A stretch of 64,000 bases of DNA, from contig NZ_JAJTWU010000002.1 in the NCBI RefSeq assembly GCF_021353265.1, positions 62,001-126,000 on the forward strand, read 5' to 3'. The DNA is from Pelomonas cellulosilytica (GTDB lineage: Bacteria > Pseudomonadota > Gammaproteobacteria > Burkholderiales > Burkholderiaceae_C). Shown here in pieces: positions 31,385 to 41,608 of this stretch (position 1 is its first letter; every line of letters begins with the position of its first letter). A model generated the notes under the pieces. It had not been told where the DNA came from. It searched no databases and was given only the letters and a program-made list of their open reading frames with translations. The position numbers were made by a program, and so were the translations under genes.

Positions 31385-31672
31385 TGATAACTCCTGGCAG
31401 TGAACAAAGCCATCACCTGATGGGTGGAGGCACTCGTCTTCCCGGCTGGTCATGCCGGGAGGCCCGCGGAGTGTGAAGAAAGTTGCAGCTCGAATCAGAG
31501 GGGGGAGCCTCTACAGCGCCATTTTTTGCACATTTGCCACGTCATTTCCGTGAAATGCACCACCATAAGTCGCTTTTTGCACTGTATTGGTGCTTCAATG
31601 TTGCCTTCTTGCAACGCACTTTAGAAGTGGTGTGGGGGCGGAGTCACATCGTGTCTCATCCGCCCAACGTCC
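31385..31672 (-). promoter_or_regulatory. Upstream region of the third TonB receptor gene
   Basis: No gene is visible in these 288 bp. The stretch 31520-31625 is relatively AT-rich with two T-runs each followed by GCAC and a short GTTGC/GCAAC inverted repeat at 31597-31613. It probably holds the promoter and control sites of the receptor; I could not fix a -35/-10 pair. No terminator hairpin for malate synthase was evident. Confidence 0.4.
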
Positions 31673-33862
31673 TTAAGGCTTGCTGCTGCCCTTAACCCGC
31701 AAGCGCCAGGCATGCAGCAGCGGTTCCGTATAGCCGCTCGGCTGGGCCTCGCCCTGGAAGACCAGGTCCAGCGCGGCGCGCATGGCGGCCCCTTCGGGAT
31801 GGCCGGCCAGCGTCCGGTACGCCGGGTCTGCGGCGTTCTGGCCATCGACGACCTTCGCCATGCGCGTGAAGGTCTCGCGCACCTGCTCCGGTGTCACGAC
31901 GCCATGCCGCAGCCAGTTGGCGATGTGCTGGCTGCTGATGCGCAGCGTCGCGCGGTCTTCCATCAGGCCGATGCCGTTGATGTCTGGGACCTTGGAGCAG
32001 CCGACGCCCTGGTCGATCCAGCGGACGACGTAGCCCAGGATGCCCTGGACGTTGTTGTCCAGCTCCTGCTGGCGCTGCTCGGCGGTCCAGTTCACGTCGG
32101 CCACGACCGGGATGGTCAGCAGTGCGTGGAGCAGGCCTTCCTGCTCGGCGGCGAGGTCGACCTGTTCCAGTTCCTGCTGCACGGCGGCGACGCTGACCTG
32201 GTGGTAGTGCAGCGCGTGCAGCGTAGCGGCCGTGGGCGAGGGCACCCAGGCCGTGTTTGCGCCAGCCTTCGGATGGCCGATCTTCTGCTCCAGCATCGCG
32301 GCCATCAGGTCTGGCATGGCCCACATGCCCTTGCCGATCTGCGCGCGACCTCTCAAACCGCAGGCCAGGCCGGTCAGCACGTTGCTGCGCTCGTAGGCCT
32401 GGATCCAACTGGACGTCTTCATGTCGCCCTTGCGCAGCATCGGGCCGGCGCGCATGGCGGTATGCATCTCGTCGCCGGTGCGGTCCAGGAAGCCGGTGTT
32501 GATGAAGGCCACGCGGCTGGCCGCGGCGGCGATGCAGGCCTTCAGGTTTACCGAGGTGCGGCGCTCCTCGTCCATGATGCCCAGCTTGACCGTGCTATCC
32601 GGCAGGCCTAGCAGCTGCTCGACGCGCGTGAACAGCTCGGCGGCGAAGGCTACCTCGGCCGGGCCGTGCATCTTGGGTTTCACGATGTAGACCGAGCCTG
32701 TCCGCGAGTTGCCGCGGCGTTTCAGGTCGTGCATCGCGATGGTCGTCGTGACGACCGCGTCCATGATGCCCTCGGGGATCTCGCTGCCGTCTTCGAGCAG
32801 GATGGCCGGGTTGGTCATCAGGTGGCCCACGTTCCGCACGAACATCAGCGAGCGGCCGTGCAGCGTCACCGAGCCGGCATCCTTTCCGCCAGGCGCCGTG
32901 TAGACGCGGTCCGCGTTCAGGCGGCGGGTGAAGGTCTTGCCGCCCTTGCTCACCTCCTCGGTCAGCGTGCCCAGCTGGATGCCCAGCCAGTTCCGGTAGG
33001 CCAGCAGCTTGTCCTCGGCATCCACGGCCGCGACGGAGTCTTCCAGGTCGAGGATGGTCGACAGTGCCGCTTCCAGCACGACGTCGGCCACGCCGGCGGC
33101 GTCGCTCTTGCCGATGGGCGTGCTGCGGTCGATGCGGATGTCCAGGTGCAGGCCGTGGTGGACCAGCAGCACGCTGCTCGGCGCGGCGGCGTCGCCCTGG
33201 TAGCCGGCGAAGGCGGCGGCTTCTTTCAGGCCCGTCGTCGCGCCGGAGGCGAGCGTCACGATGAGCTGGCCACCCTCCACGCGGTAGTCGGTCGAATCGG
33301 TGTGCGAGCCCGTGGCCAGCGGCGCCGCCTGGTCCAGCACCTGGCGGGCGTAGGCGATGACCTTGGCACCGCGCACCGGGTTGTAGGCGCCGGCGCGCGT
33401 GGCGCCGTCGGTCTCGGGGATGGCGTCGGTGCCGTACAGCGCGTCGTACAGCGAACCCCAGCGCGCATTCGCTGCGTTCAGCGCATAGCGTGCGTTCAGT
33501 ATGGGCACCACCAGCTGCGGGCCGGCCTGCCGGGCCAGCTCGGCGTCGACGTTGGCGGTCGTCGTCTGCACCTGCGCCGGCGGCTCGACAAGGTAGCCGA
33601 TGCGCTTCAGGAAGGCTTGGTACGCCGTCATGTCGGCGATGGGACCGGGGTGCGCTTCGTGCCAGGCGTCCAGCTCGGCCTGCAGACGGTCGCGCTCGGC
33701 CAGCAGCGCGCGGTTCTTCGGTGCCAGCTCATGGGCGATGGCGCTGAAGCCGGCCCAGAACGCCTCGCGGTCGACGCCGGTGCCGGGCAGCACCTCGGTG
33801 TCGATGAAACGGGCGAGGGCGGCGTCGGCCTGCAGACGGTGGATGGTGGTGCGCGTGGACAT
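31673..33862 (-). CDS. glcB: Malate synthase G
   Basis: Condenses glyoxylate and acetyl-CoA to malate in the glyoxylate/glycolate route. The length of 729 residues is typical of isoform G. Conserved segments include [31 protein letters not shown], the Mg-binding [34 protein letters not shown], and the C-terminal [20 protein letters not shown] with the catalytic Asp region. GGAGG lies before the ATG. It diverges from a LysR-type regulator gene across 157 bp, an arrangement that suggests direct regulation. No isocitrate lyase or glycolate oxidase gene is present in the window. Confidence 0.96.
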   Translation of the reverse strand: MSTRTTIHRLQADAALARFIDTEVLPGTGVDREAFWAGFSAIAHELAPKNRALLAERDRLQAELDAWHEAHPGPIADMTAYQAFLKRIGYLVEPPAQVQTTTANVDAELARQAGPQLVVPILNARYALNAANARWGSLYDALYGTDAIPETDGATRAGAYNPVRGAKVIAYARQVLDQAAPLATGSHTDSTDYRVEGGQLIVTLASGATTGLKEAAAFAGYQGDAAAPSSVLLVHHGLHLDIRIDRSTPIGKSDAAGVADVVLEAALSTILDLEDSVAAVDAEDKLLAYRNWLGIQLGTLTEEVSKGGKTFTRRLNADRVYTAPGGKDAGSVTLHGRSLMFVRNVGHLMTNPAILLEDGSEIPEGIMDAVVTTTIAMHDLKRRGNSRTGSVYIVKPKMHGPAEVAFAAELFTRVEQLLGLPDSTVKLGIMDEERRTSVNLKACIAAAASRVAFINTGFLDRTGDEMHTAMRAGPMLRKGDMKTSSWIQAYERSNVLTGLACGLRGRAQIGKGMWAMPDLMAAMLEQKIGHPKAGANTAWVPSPTAATLHALHYHQVSVAAVQQELEQVDLAAEQEGLLHALLTIPVVADVNWTAEQRQQELDNNVQGILGYVVRWIDQGVGCSKVPDINGIGLMEDRATLRISSQHIANWLRHGVVTPEQVRETFTRMAKVVDGQNAADPAYRTLAGHPEGAAMRAALDLVFQGEAQPSGYTEPLLHAWRLRVKGSSKP

Positions 33863-33929
33863 CGGGAGCCTCCGTGGAGAACGATGAAAGATTGCCGCAC
33901 ATCTTGCCGCTGTGCGAGCCCTCGATTTG

Positions 33930-33966
33930 CTGCAGTGCACATCAATCATCTGTGACTGCAGCGCAC
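33930..33966. repeat. 11-bp direct repeat in the glcB/lysR intergenic region
   Basis: CTGCAGTGCAC at 33930-33940 recurs as CTGCAGCGCAC at 33956-33966 (10 of 11 bases), 26 bp start to start, about 2.5 helical turns. It lies 68-104 bp upstream of glcB, between the divergent genes, and is a candidate binding site for the adjacent LysR protein. Confidence 0.45.
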
Positions 33967-34019
33967 GAATCGGCCGGGACGACCCGCACTTTGGATGGCT
34001 GCGACAGCACAATGCCGAC

Positions 34020-34934
34020 ATGGACAAGCTCAAACAGATCGAGTCCTTCGTGTTGGTGGCCGCCAAGGGCAGCCTGACGGCCGCGGCGCAGGTGGAAGGC
34101 GTCGCACCTGCCGTCATGGGCCGGCGGCTGGATGCGCTGGAGGCGCGGCTGGGCGTCAAGCTCATGCTGCGCACGACGCGGCGCCTCACGCTGACGCCCG
34201 AGGGCCAGGCCTTCCTGGAGGACTGCCAGCGCCTCATCGCCTCGCTGGCCGATGCCGAAGCCGCGGTCAGCGCCGGCGGACTGAAGGCCACCGGCCACCT
34301 GCGCGTGACGGCGCCTGCCGGCTTCGGCCGCCGCCATGTCGCGCCGCTGGTGCCGGCCTTTCTGGCGGAGCACGCGGGCCTGAGCCTGTCGCTGAACCTC
34401 AGCGACCGGGTCGTCGACATCGTTCACGAGGGTTTCGACTGCGCAGTGCGCGTCGGTGACCTGCCGGACTCCAGCCTCGTCAGCACGCGGCTGGCCGACA
34501 ACCGGCGGCTCTGCGTGGCGGCACCCAGCTACCTCAAGCGCGCCGGCGCGCCGAGGCATCCCGACGAACTGGCCCGCCACGCCTGCCTGACGCTCAGCTC
34601 CGAGGCCAGTCAGACGCGCGGCTGGGCCTTCCAGGTGGACGGCGCCGTGCAGCATGTGCGCCCTGCGGGCCGGCTGGACTGCAGCGACGGCCAGGTGCTG
34701 CATGACTGGTGCGTCGAAGGCCTCGGCCTGGCGTGGCGCAGCACTTGGGAGGTGGAGGCCGACGTGGCCGCCGGCCGGCTCGCCACCGTGCTGGACGAAT
34801 TCGCCGCGCCGCCCAACGGCATCTACGCGGTGTTTCCGCGCTCACGCCACCTGCCGCTGCGCACGCGGCTGTGGGTGGAGCACCTGCGGGCGCACTACGG
34901 GCGGGCGGACTACTGGCGCGGCACGGCGGCCTGA
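34020..34934 (+). CDS. LysR-family transcriptional regulator
   Basis: DNA-binding regulator of 304 residues. The N-terminal winged helix ([18 protein letters not shown] to about residue 60) is followed by the substrate-binding domain starting near [19 protein letters not shown]. The style with GxLRVxxPxxFG and the short effector domain resembles the CrgA/DsdC-like LysR subgroup common in proteobacteria. It is divergent from malate synthase and so may control glyoxylate metabolism, though this is inference. Its 3' end overlaps the protease-nuclease gene by 25 bp in convergent orientation. Confidence 0.88.
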   Translation: MDKLKQIESFVLVAAKGSLTAAAQVEGVAPAVMGRRLDALEARLGVKLMLRTTRRLTLTPEGQAFLEDCQRLIASLADAEAAVSAGGLKATGHLRVTAPAGFGRRHVAPLVPAFLAEHAGLSLSLNLSDRVVDIVHEGFDCAVRVGDLPDSSLVSTRLADNRRLCVAAPSYLKRAGAPRHPDELARHACLTLSSEASQTRGWAFQVDGAVQHVRPAGRLDCSDGQVLHDWCVEGLGLAWRSTWEVEADVAAGRLATVLDEFAAPPNGIYAVFPRSRHLPLRTRLWVEHLRAHYGRADYWRGTAA

Positions 34935-36949
34935 GCGAAGGTGTCGGCTGCGACCAGCTTGGGGAACTTCAGTCCCGTGCGGCTCTGGATTTCCTTGATG
35001 GGCCTGGGCCGGTAGCTGCCGAAGTCGATCTCCTCGGTGATGGGCCCGTGCTCGCGGATCTCGTCCGACTGGTCCAGCACGAAGCCGGCGGCCTGCAGCC
35101 TGCCGGCCTCCACCCAGGCCACGATCTTCCAGAACCGCGTCGGCACCCGCATGCCCTGGCGCTTCAGGCTTGCCGGCACGCCCGCCTTGAGCTCGTTGAA
35201 GTACGGGTCGTCGACGCTGAAGATCGGGCCGGCGAAGTAGCTGACCCTCCGGCCCGACATGACGTGCCGCGACACGATGTCCTCCAGGTTGCCCCACTCG
35301 TTGTTGTTGAAGTCGGCAAACATCGGCGTTGCATTGGCGATCATGAAGGACTGCAGGTCCGAGCGCTGGCGCAGCTCGTCGTCGGCCCCCCAGGACGCGT
35401 CCTCGCGCTTGAACAGGTGGCCGCGTTGAACGGCCGTGCTGAAGATGCTGTCGTCGGGCTGGAATTTCTCGTCCATGCGCGGGTCGGTGCCCCAGGCCGT
35501 GGGCCGCTTGCCCACCGACGTGCCCGGGTGCACCACCTTCCACAGCTGGCGGCCGTCGACATTGCAAGCCGCGAAGAACGCAGTACGCCGCTCGGCGTTC
35601 ACGACGAGCGAGTAGTGCAGGTAGTTCAGCACGTGGCCGCTGCCGTCCTTCAGAGGCGCCACCTCCTTACGGACCTCGCTCGACAGGCTCGGCAGCGCGA
35701 CCTGGAACCCGGCGCCGAGGAACCCCGGCTGGTAGCCCGGCCCCTGGACGAAGTCCAGCGGCTTGCGGACCAGCTTCTCCTCGACACCCGCCTCGCCTTC
35801 CGCCTCCGTGGGCGGCACGACCAGCGGATGCGTGGCGCGCTCGACCGGTCCCACCGACGGGTCCTGCGCGACGGCCAGCATGCGTTCCAGCGCCTGGGCC
35901 GCCGGGCCGGCGTCCGTGCCGCCCATAGCCACCTTGGCCTTCAGCGACGCGTAGATGCGGCTGACGCGCGTGCCCTCGTTCGTCTCGTACTGGATGGAGC
36001 GCTTGGCGTCGCCCTCGCGGGCGGGCGTGCCGTCGCGCCGCAGCACCACGCGCTGCCCCTTCTTCGTTGCGACCTTGGGGACGCCGCCGCGGTGCAGCGC
36101 CACCACGTACCACTCGTCGGTGCACACCGGCGAGCCCGACGAGCCCTTGAGCGTGTCCGTGCCGTAGAACAGCGAGTTCTGCGCGCCGAGCGCGTCCAGC
36201 GCATCCTTCGGTGGCTCCTCGAAATAGTTGTCCCGCAGGGCCACCTTCTTTCCCTGCCCGAGCGGGTGCTGGATGATGTTGGCCGCCTGCCGGCGGTTCG
36301 GGTCCACCTTGCCGGTTTCCTCGAACAGGCGCAGGTAGCCGAACTGGCTCAGCGGCTCGTCCTGCGACGTCTTCGGCGACACGGCGACCAAGCAGTAGTC
36401 CAGCTCCTTGTCGGACACGTAGAGCTGCCGCGGCAGCAGGTCGAATAGCTTGGGCGTCTTGGGCCGCCCGTCCACGTCGTCCTCCTGGTCGAAGGCGACG
36501 AACGACACCGAGGCGTAGGTAGCGTCCGGCAGCACGTGGTGGTTGGTCATCAGCAGCCCTGGCGCCACGAGGAAGCCGGTCGCATCGCCCTCCTCGTCGA
36601 CCATGCCGCGCACCGTCAGCTTGCCCACGGCGCGCGCCGCCAGCAGCGCGATCTGCAAGTAGCGCACCGGCCGCAGGTCGTTGTCGGCGAACAGCGCCTC
36701 GGGGATGGCGACGGCCGGGTCCAGCAGCGGCGGCGGCACGCCCGCCACGAGTGCTGCGGCCTGCGGCTGCTGCAGCACGGCGTTCGCCAGCACGTTCAGG
36801 CGGTCGCTCTTTGACGTGAAGTCGCGGGCGTTCCTGAGGCCGAGGTGCATCCGCTCGATCGCTGCCGCCTGCGGGTCCACCCGCTGGTGGGCCTTGTAGT
36901 CCACGTACCGCTGCGCGGCCGCCATCAGTTCGCCCAGCTTGACGCCCAT
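34910..36949 (-). CDS. Trypsin-like serine protease fused to a DNA/RNA non-specific endonuclease
   Basis: A 679-residue fusion without signal peptide or membrane segment, so probably cytoplasmic. Residues 1-105 are helical and unrecognised. Residues about 110-330 form a trypsin-fold protease with triad His138 (TNHHVLP), Asp184 (ELDYCLV) and Ser271 (KGSSGSPV). After a linker, residues about 410-640 form a NUC1-type beta-beta-alpha-metal nuclease with RGH (catalytic His511 in QRGHLFKREDASWG) and the metal-binding Asn region FNNNEWGNLEDIV. The usual Asp of DRGH is Gln508. GAGGAGG precedes the ATG. It stands alone between a ligase gene and a regulator. The protease may activate the nuclease, as in defence effectors; not shown. 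Confidence 0.85.
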   Translation of the reverse strand: MGVKLGELMAAAQRYVDYKAHQRVDPQAAAIERMHLGLRNARDFTSKSDRLNVLANAVLQQPQAAALVAGVPPPLLDPAVAIPEALFADNDLRPVRYLQIALLAARAVGKLTVRGMVDEEGDATGFLVAPGLLMTNHHVLPDATYASVSFVAFDQEDDVDGRPKTPKLFDLLPRQLYVSDKELDYCLVAVSPKTSQDEPLSQFGYLRLFEETGKVDPNRRQAANIIQHPLGQGKKVALRDNYFEEPPKDALDALGAQNSLFYGTDTLKGSSGSPVCTDEWYVVALHRGGVPKVATKKGQRVVLRRDGTPAREGDAKRSIQYETNEGTRVSRIYASLKAKVAMGGTDAGPAAQALERMLAVAQDPSVGPVERATHPLVVPPTEAEGEAGVEEKLVRKPLDFVQGPGYQPGFLGAGFQVALPSLSSEVRKEVAPLKDGSGHVLNYLHYSLVVNAERRTAFFAACNVDGRQLWKVVHPGTSVGKRPTAWGTDPRMDEKFQPDDSIFSTAVQRGHLFKREDASWGADDELRQRSDLQSFMIANATPMFADFNNNEWGNLEDIVSRHVMSGRRVSYFAGPIFSVDDPYFNELKAGVPASLKRQGMRVPTRFWKIVAWVEAGRLQAAGFVLDQSDEIREHGPITEEIDFGSYRPRPIKEIQSRTGLKFPKLVAADTFAQAAVPRQ

Positions 36950-37050
36950 GTGGCCTCCTCGCGTGCCGGTTTCGATGGGCACCATGGTGGTGGCAACCGG
37001 AGCGCGCCACCATCCGCAAAGCTGCGGAGGGCGCGCTGGACCGGCCGGCG

Positions 37051-38745
37051 TCAGTCGCCGAACTGCACTTTCGCCCGCTGCCGTTCCCACGCCTCGAACC
37101 GGCCGCCGTACGCCTCCTCGATGCGGTTGCGCTTGACCTTGAAGGTCGGCGTGATGAAGCCGTTGTCCACGCTCCACGGCGTCTTGATGAGCACCAGCGT
37201 GTCCAGCTGCTCGTGCGGGTCGAGCCGGGCGTTGACGTCGTCCAGGTGGCGGCCCAGCTCGGCCACCAGCCCGGCCGAATCACTCGCCACGCGCTGCAGC
37301 CCCAGCGGCGACAGCATCGCGATGCCCAGCGGCTGGCCCATGTTGGCGCCGGCCACGCAACAGGCCTCGATATGGGCGTTCATGCCCAGCTTGTCCTCGA
37401 TGGGGGCGGGCGCCACGTATTTGCCCTTGCTAGTCTTGAACAAGTCCTTCACGCGGCCGGTGATGCGCACGCAGCCTTCGGCGTCCTGCGTGACCTTGTC
37501 GCCGGTCTTCAGCCAGCCGTCCTCGGTCAGGGCGTCAGCGGTCAGCTGCGGCTCCTTGTAGTAGCCCAGCATCAGCGCGGGGCTGCGCATCTGCAGCTCG
37601 CCGGTGGCCGGGTCGATGCGCGTCTGCACGCCGTCGTAGGCCGGGCCCACGGTGCCGCGCTGGTTCCTGCCCGGCAGCGTCATGTGCGACAGCGCGAGGT
37701 TCTCGGTCATGCCGTAGCCCTCGTTGATGTGCAGGCCCAGCGTGCCGTACCAGTCCAGCAGCGCGACGGGCATCGGCGCGGCGCCGCCGACGGCGATGCG
37801 GCACTGGTCCAGCCCCAGCGCCTTCAGGATCTTGCGCCGCACGAGGCCACCGATGATCGGCAGCCGCAGCAGCAGGTTGAGCTTCTCGGCCGGCATCCGG
37901 GCCTGCACGCCCTGCTGGAACTTGACCCACAGCCGCGGCACGCTGAAGAACACGGTGGGCCGCGCGCGCTGCAGGTCGGCGGTGAAGGTGTCCAGCGAGT
38001 CGGCGAACCACAGCCGCAGGCCTTCCTTCAGCCAGGCGTGCTCCACCAGCACGCGCTCGGCCACGTGGGCCAGCGGCAGGTACGACAGCATGCGGTCGGC
38101 CGACGTCATCGGGAAGCGCGCCAACCCCTCGGCGATGGCCCAGGCGAAACCACCGAAGCTGTGCATGACGCCCTTGGGGTTGCCCGTCGTACCTGAGGTG
38201 TAGATCAGCGTGCACAGCTCATGCGCGCCGCGCACCGGCTCGCCGGCCAGCGGCGCCGTGCGCTGGCAGATGGCGTCCCAGCTCTCGTAGCGGGCGCGCA
38301 CGTCGTCGGGCGACAGCGCATAGCTCGCGCCCGGCAGTTCGGCCGGCACGCCGCGCTTCATGCCCTCCCAGCCATCCAGCTTGCCGATGAAGACGAAGCG
38401 CGCGTCGCTGTGCGCAAGGATCTGCCCGATGGTCTCGGCCGCAAGCGTCGGGTACAGCGGCACGCTGACGTAGCCGGCCATCCAAATCGCCAGGTCGGTC
38501 ATCAGCCACCAGGCGCAGTTCTTGGACAGGATGGCCACCTTGGCGTCCACCGGCCAGCCCTCGGCTTCGCCTTTCGCCTTCAGGAAGGCCGCCATGCGAC
38601 GCACCTGGCCGGCCACGTCGGCCCAGGTGAAGTCCTTCACGGCACCGCCGCCCATCGGCTGGACCATCGTCACGGCGGTGCCGGCCGTGCGTTCCCAGTG
38701 GTAGAGGCGTTGCAGCGCGAGCTGGTCGGCAGCGATGGTGGCCAT
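37051..38745 (-). CDS. AMP-binding long-chain fatty acid-CoA ligase
   Basis: Adenylate-forming ligase of 564 residues, FadD15/AMP-binding type. Motifs: LIYTSGTTGNPKGVMHSFGG near residue 180, LSYLPLAHVAERV, GYGMTEN near 330, and the hinge TGDKVTQDAEGCVRITGRVK. The ending DNGFITPTFKVKRNRIEE is typical of the bubblegum/long-chain branch, where the conserved Lys sits in TPTFKVKR. GGAGAC lies before the ATG. The gene ends about 100 bp before the start of the protease-nuclease gene on the same strand. It is distinct from the shorter ligase at 8865-10514. Confidence 0.9.
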   Translation of the reverse strand: MATIAADQLALQRLYHWERTAGTAVTMVQPMGGGAVKDFTWADVAGQVRRMAAFLKAKGEAEGWPVDAKVAILSKNCAWWLMTDLAIWMAGYVSVPLYPTLAAETIGQILAHSDARFVFIGKLDGWEGMKRGVPAELPGASYALSPDDVRARYESWDAICQRTAPLAGEPVRGAHELCTLIYTSGTTGNPKGVMHSFGGFAWAIAEGLARFPMTSADRMLSYLPLAHVAERVLVEHAWLKEGLRLWFADSLDTFTADLQRARPTVFFSVPRLWVKFQQGVQARMPAEKLNLLLRLPIIGGLVRRKILKALGLDQCRIAVGGAAPMPVALLDWYGTLGLHINEGYGMTENLALSHMTLPGRNQRGTVGPAYDGVQTRIDPATGELQMRSPALMLGYYKEPQLTADALTEDGWLKTGDKVTQDAEGCVRITGRVKDLFKTSKGKYVAPAPIEDKLGMNAHIEACCVAGANMGQPLGIAMLSPLGLQRVASDSAGLVAELGRHLDDVNARLDPHEQLDTLVLIKTPWSVDNGFITPTFKVKRNRIEEAYGGRFEAWERQRAKVQFGD

Positions 38746-38860
38746 GACAAGTCTCCGGTGTTCTTGTGGGTCGACGACGGTAGCGCGCGGCGCAGGTCCG
38801 CCGAAGCGGGAAAACGCACAGTGGCGTGACGCTGTGCCCAGAGTGGCTAGAGACGCCTCT

Positions 38861-41608
38861 CTAGAACTGGCCGTCCCAGCGCCCCGGCGGCGCCGGGGCA
38901 TCCAGTTCGCGGCGCAGCCGGTCCAGCGGCGATGTTGGCAGCCAGGCCGGGCGCAAGGCGTCCGCACGGGCCAGCGCGGCGCTGACCGGCTGGCCGGCCA
39001 GCCGCAGGCTCAGCGCCAGGTCGAGCTGGGCGGCCCAGTGTCGCAGCGGCTCGGGCTGGGGCAGGCCGTCCAGGTAGGCGACGCGACGTTGCAGTGCGGC
39101 GATGCTGGCCGGCAGCGCATGACGCTGACGGTCGAGCTCGCCCTGCCATTGCGAAATGAGGCTCTGCAGCGCGGCATGCCGCTGCAGCCAGGGCTGCGCC
39201 TCGGCGTCCTGCAGCGTGACGAGCGCCATGCCGGCGAGATCGGGGCGCTGCAGTGCCAGCGCGGCCCGCACGACCTGGCCCGTTGCCATCACCCAGTTGG
39301 GCCCGCTCAGCACGGGCGAGGGCCGCAGCGCCTCGGTCAGGCGCTGCACTTCGGCGGCTGCGCCTTCGGTCTGGCCGGCGTTGACGCGGGCCAGCAGCGC
39401 GGCGGCCTCCAGCGGCAGGCGCAGCGTCGGGTGGTCGGCCGTCCGCACGCTCGCCAGCAGCGCGTCGTGCACCGGCAGCGCCTCCGCCCATTGGCCCAGC
39501 TCGCCAAGGTGCCGCGCGAGGTCGGTGCGCACACGTAGCGTGCTGAGATTGCCGGGGCCTAGCAGCGCATCGCAATCACGGGCGATCTGCAATGCGGCGG
39601 CGACGCTCGCCTCCGGCCGACCCAGGCGTGCCTGGGCGTTCCAGATCTGGCGACGGATCTGAAGTGCAAAGCGGGCGCGGTTCGGCGGCACGTTGTCGAG
39701 GGCCGGGCGCATCGCCATCGCCGCCTGCTCCGCGTCGAGCACGCGGCCCTGCGCCAGTCGCAGCTGGAAGACGTAGGTGTTGAAGAAACGCGCGTCGAAG
39801 TGGTCGGCCGGGAATTGCTGCAGCACGAGCGGCCAGGCCCGCGCACGCATGGCCTCGGCCTCGTCCAGGCGGCCGGCCTGCGCGTAGGCGACGATGAGCT
39901 GGTACATCAGCTCCAACTGGTCGCCGACGTCCCGGCCCTGGCGCTGTGCCGTGGCCAGCAGCGGTTCGCCGCGTGCTATGACGCCCAGAGGCGAGCCGAC
40001 GAAGGTGTCCAGCCGCATGCGCAGCTGGCGGGCGCGCACGGTGGCGGGCGCGTCGTCGCCCCACAGTGTCTCGGTCAGCGAGATGAGCTCGTCGGCCAGC
40101 GGGATCGCGATGTCGTGGCGGTTCATGTCCGCGTACGTGTGGGCCATCACGTCCAGCACGCGGGCATGCGTCACCGGGTCGGCGGCGAAGCGCCTGGGCA
40201 GTTCGGCGCGGCTGCGTTCCAGCAGCTCCAGCACGTTCGGGATGTGGCCGCCATGCCGGTCTGGGTTGGCGCTGGCCAGCAGCTCGGTCAGGAAGGCCGT
40301 GACCGCCTCGCTCTGCTGCGCCGCGGCCTGCGCCTCGCGCCGTTGCCACAGGCTGATGGCCAGGCCGGTGCTGAGCGCGGCGAACACCAGCGTGCCGCCG
40401 ATGGCCACGCCCGCATTGCGTCGTGCCCACAGGTGCAGCCGGTGGCGCCAGTCCTCGCGCCGCACGCTGACCGGCCGCTGCGTTAGCCAGCGCTGCAGGT
40501 CGTCGATCAGCGCGCCGACGCTGGCGTAGCGCTCGGCCGGTTCGCGCCGCAGTGCCTTGGCGACGACGGCCTCCAGGTCGCCCGCGGCGCGCTGCGCATC
40601 GGGTGGCCGGCCGGGGCCGATTTCCAGCCGGGTGGACGTGTCGTCGGGCTGCTCCAGCGTCTCGCGCAGCCGCTGCGGGCGGCTGTGCAGCACGGCATGT
40701 TCCAGCGCCGCGCGGCTCTGGCCCCGCTTGCCGAACGGCAACCGGCCGGTGGCCAGCTCGTGCAGCATGACGCCCAGCGAGTAGATGTCTGCCGCCACGC
40801 CAATGGCGCCGCCGGTGATCTGCTCGGGCGCCGCGTACGCGGGTGTCAGACGCCGGCCCGTGATCTGCGTCAGCGCGTTGTCGGCCTGCTGGCCCGAGTC
40901 GTCCAGCAGCCCGGCAATGCCGAAGTCCAGCAGCTTGGCCTGGCCCTGCCCGTCCACCATGACGTTGCTGGGCTTCAGGTCACGGTGGACGATGAGCTGC
41001 GCATGCGCGTACTCCACCGCGCTGGCCACGCTAACGAGCAGCTTCACCCGCTCGGCCAGCGGCCGGCCGCGCACATGGACCGACAGCGTCTGCCCGGCCA
41101 CGTACTCCAGCACGAGGAAGGCACGGCCGTCCTGCTCGCCGGCGTCCAGCAGCCGCGCGATGCCAGGGTGGGCCAGCCGGCCCAGCAGCGCACGCTCGCG
41201 GGCGAAGCGGGCGGCCAGGCCGGAGCCGGCCACGTCGTCGCGCAGCAGCTTGATGGCGGCCTGGCCCTGATAGAGGCCGTCGGCGCGCTCGGCACGCCAG
41301 ACCTGCCCCATGCCACCTTCGCCCAGCAGCTCGGCCAGGCGCCAGGCGCCGAGGCGGTCGCCCGCGTGCGCGGCGCTGGAGACCGGCTCCGCCAGCGCGC
41401 CGGACAGCCGCCGGCTGAAGCTGAAGATGCTGGAGCCGGGCGGGGCGTCCAGCACGTCGTCGTCCGACAGCGACTGCAGCATGCGCGCCAGCTGCGCCGC
41501 CAGCTCGGGCGGCTGCAGTTCGGCCAGCCGGCGCTGGCGCTCGGCCTCGGGCAGCTCGACGAACTCGTCGAACAGCGCCGACAGCCGTTGCCACTGCGCG
41601 GGCTTCAT
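38861..41608 (-). CDS. Transmembrane serine/threonine protein kinase with TPR-like C-terminus
   Basis: A 915-residue PknB-like kinase. The kinase domain (about 88-375) has GEGGMGQVW, Lys120 in AAIKLL, catalytic HRDLKPSN with Asp210 and DFG with Asp228, then APEQI and IYSLGVMLHELATGRLPFG. One membrane helix follows near 397-417 (GVAIGGTLVFAALSTGLAIS). The remaining 490 residues are alpha-helical with tetratricopeptide-like repeats. The first 80 residues are an extra helical region. Its ATG shares a base with the stop of the ECF sigma gene (TGATG). In ECF43 systems such as EcfP/PknT the kinase phosphorylates the sigma factor; this pair may work likewise. Confidence 0.9.
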   Translation of the reverse strand: MKPAQWQRLSALFDEFVELPEAERQRRLAELQPPELAAQLARMLQSLSDDDVLDAPPGSSIFSFSRRLSGALAEPVSSAAHAGDRLGAWRLAELLGEGGMGQVWRAERADGLYQGQAAIKLLRDDVAGSGLAARFARERALLGRLAHPGIARLLDAGEQDGRAFLVLEYVAGQTLSVHVRGRPLAERVKLLVSVASAVEYAHAQLIVHRDLKPSNVMVDGQGQAKLLDFGIAGLLDDSGQQADNALTQITGRRLTPAYAAPEQITGGAIGVAADIYSLGVMLHELATGRLPFGKRGQSRAALEHAVLHSRPQRLRETLEQPDDTSTRLEIGPGRPPDAQRAAGDLEAVVAKALRREPAERYASVGALIDDLQRWLTQRPVSVRREDWRHRLHLWARRNAGVAIGGTLVFAALSTGLAISLWQRREAQAAAQQSEAVTAFLTELLASANPDRHGGHIPNVLELLERSRAELPRRFAADPVTHARVLDVMAHTYADMNRHDIAIPLADELISLTETLWGDDAPATVRARQLRMRLDTFVGSPLGVIARGEPLLATAQRQGRDVGDQLELMYQLIVAYAQAGRLDEAEAMRARAWPLVLQQFPADHFDARFFNTYVFQLRLAQGRVLDAEQAAMAMRPALDNVPPNRARFALQIRRQIWNAQARLGRPEASVAAALQIARDCDALLGPGNLSTLRVRTDLARHLGELGQWAEALPVHDALLASVRTADHPTLRLPLEAAALLARVNAGQTEGAAAEVQRLTEALRPSPVLSGPNWVMATGQVVRAALALQRPDLAGMALVTLQDAEAQPWLQRHAALQSLISQWQGELDRQRHALPASIAALQRRVAYLDGLPQPEPLRHWAAQLDLALSLRLAGQPVSAALARADALRPAWLPTSPLDRLRRELDAPAPPGRWDGQF

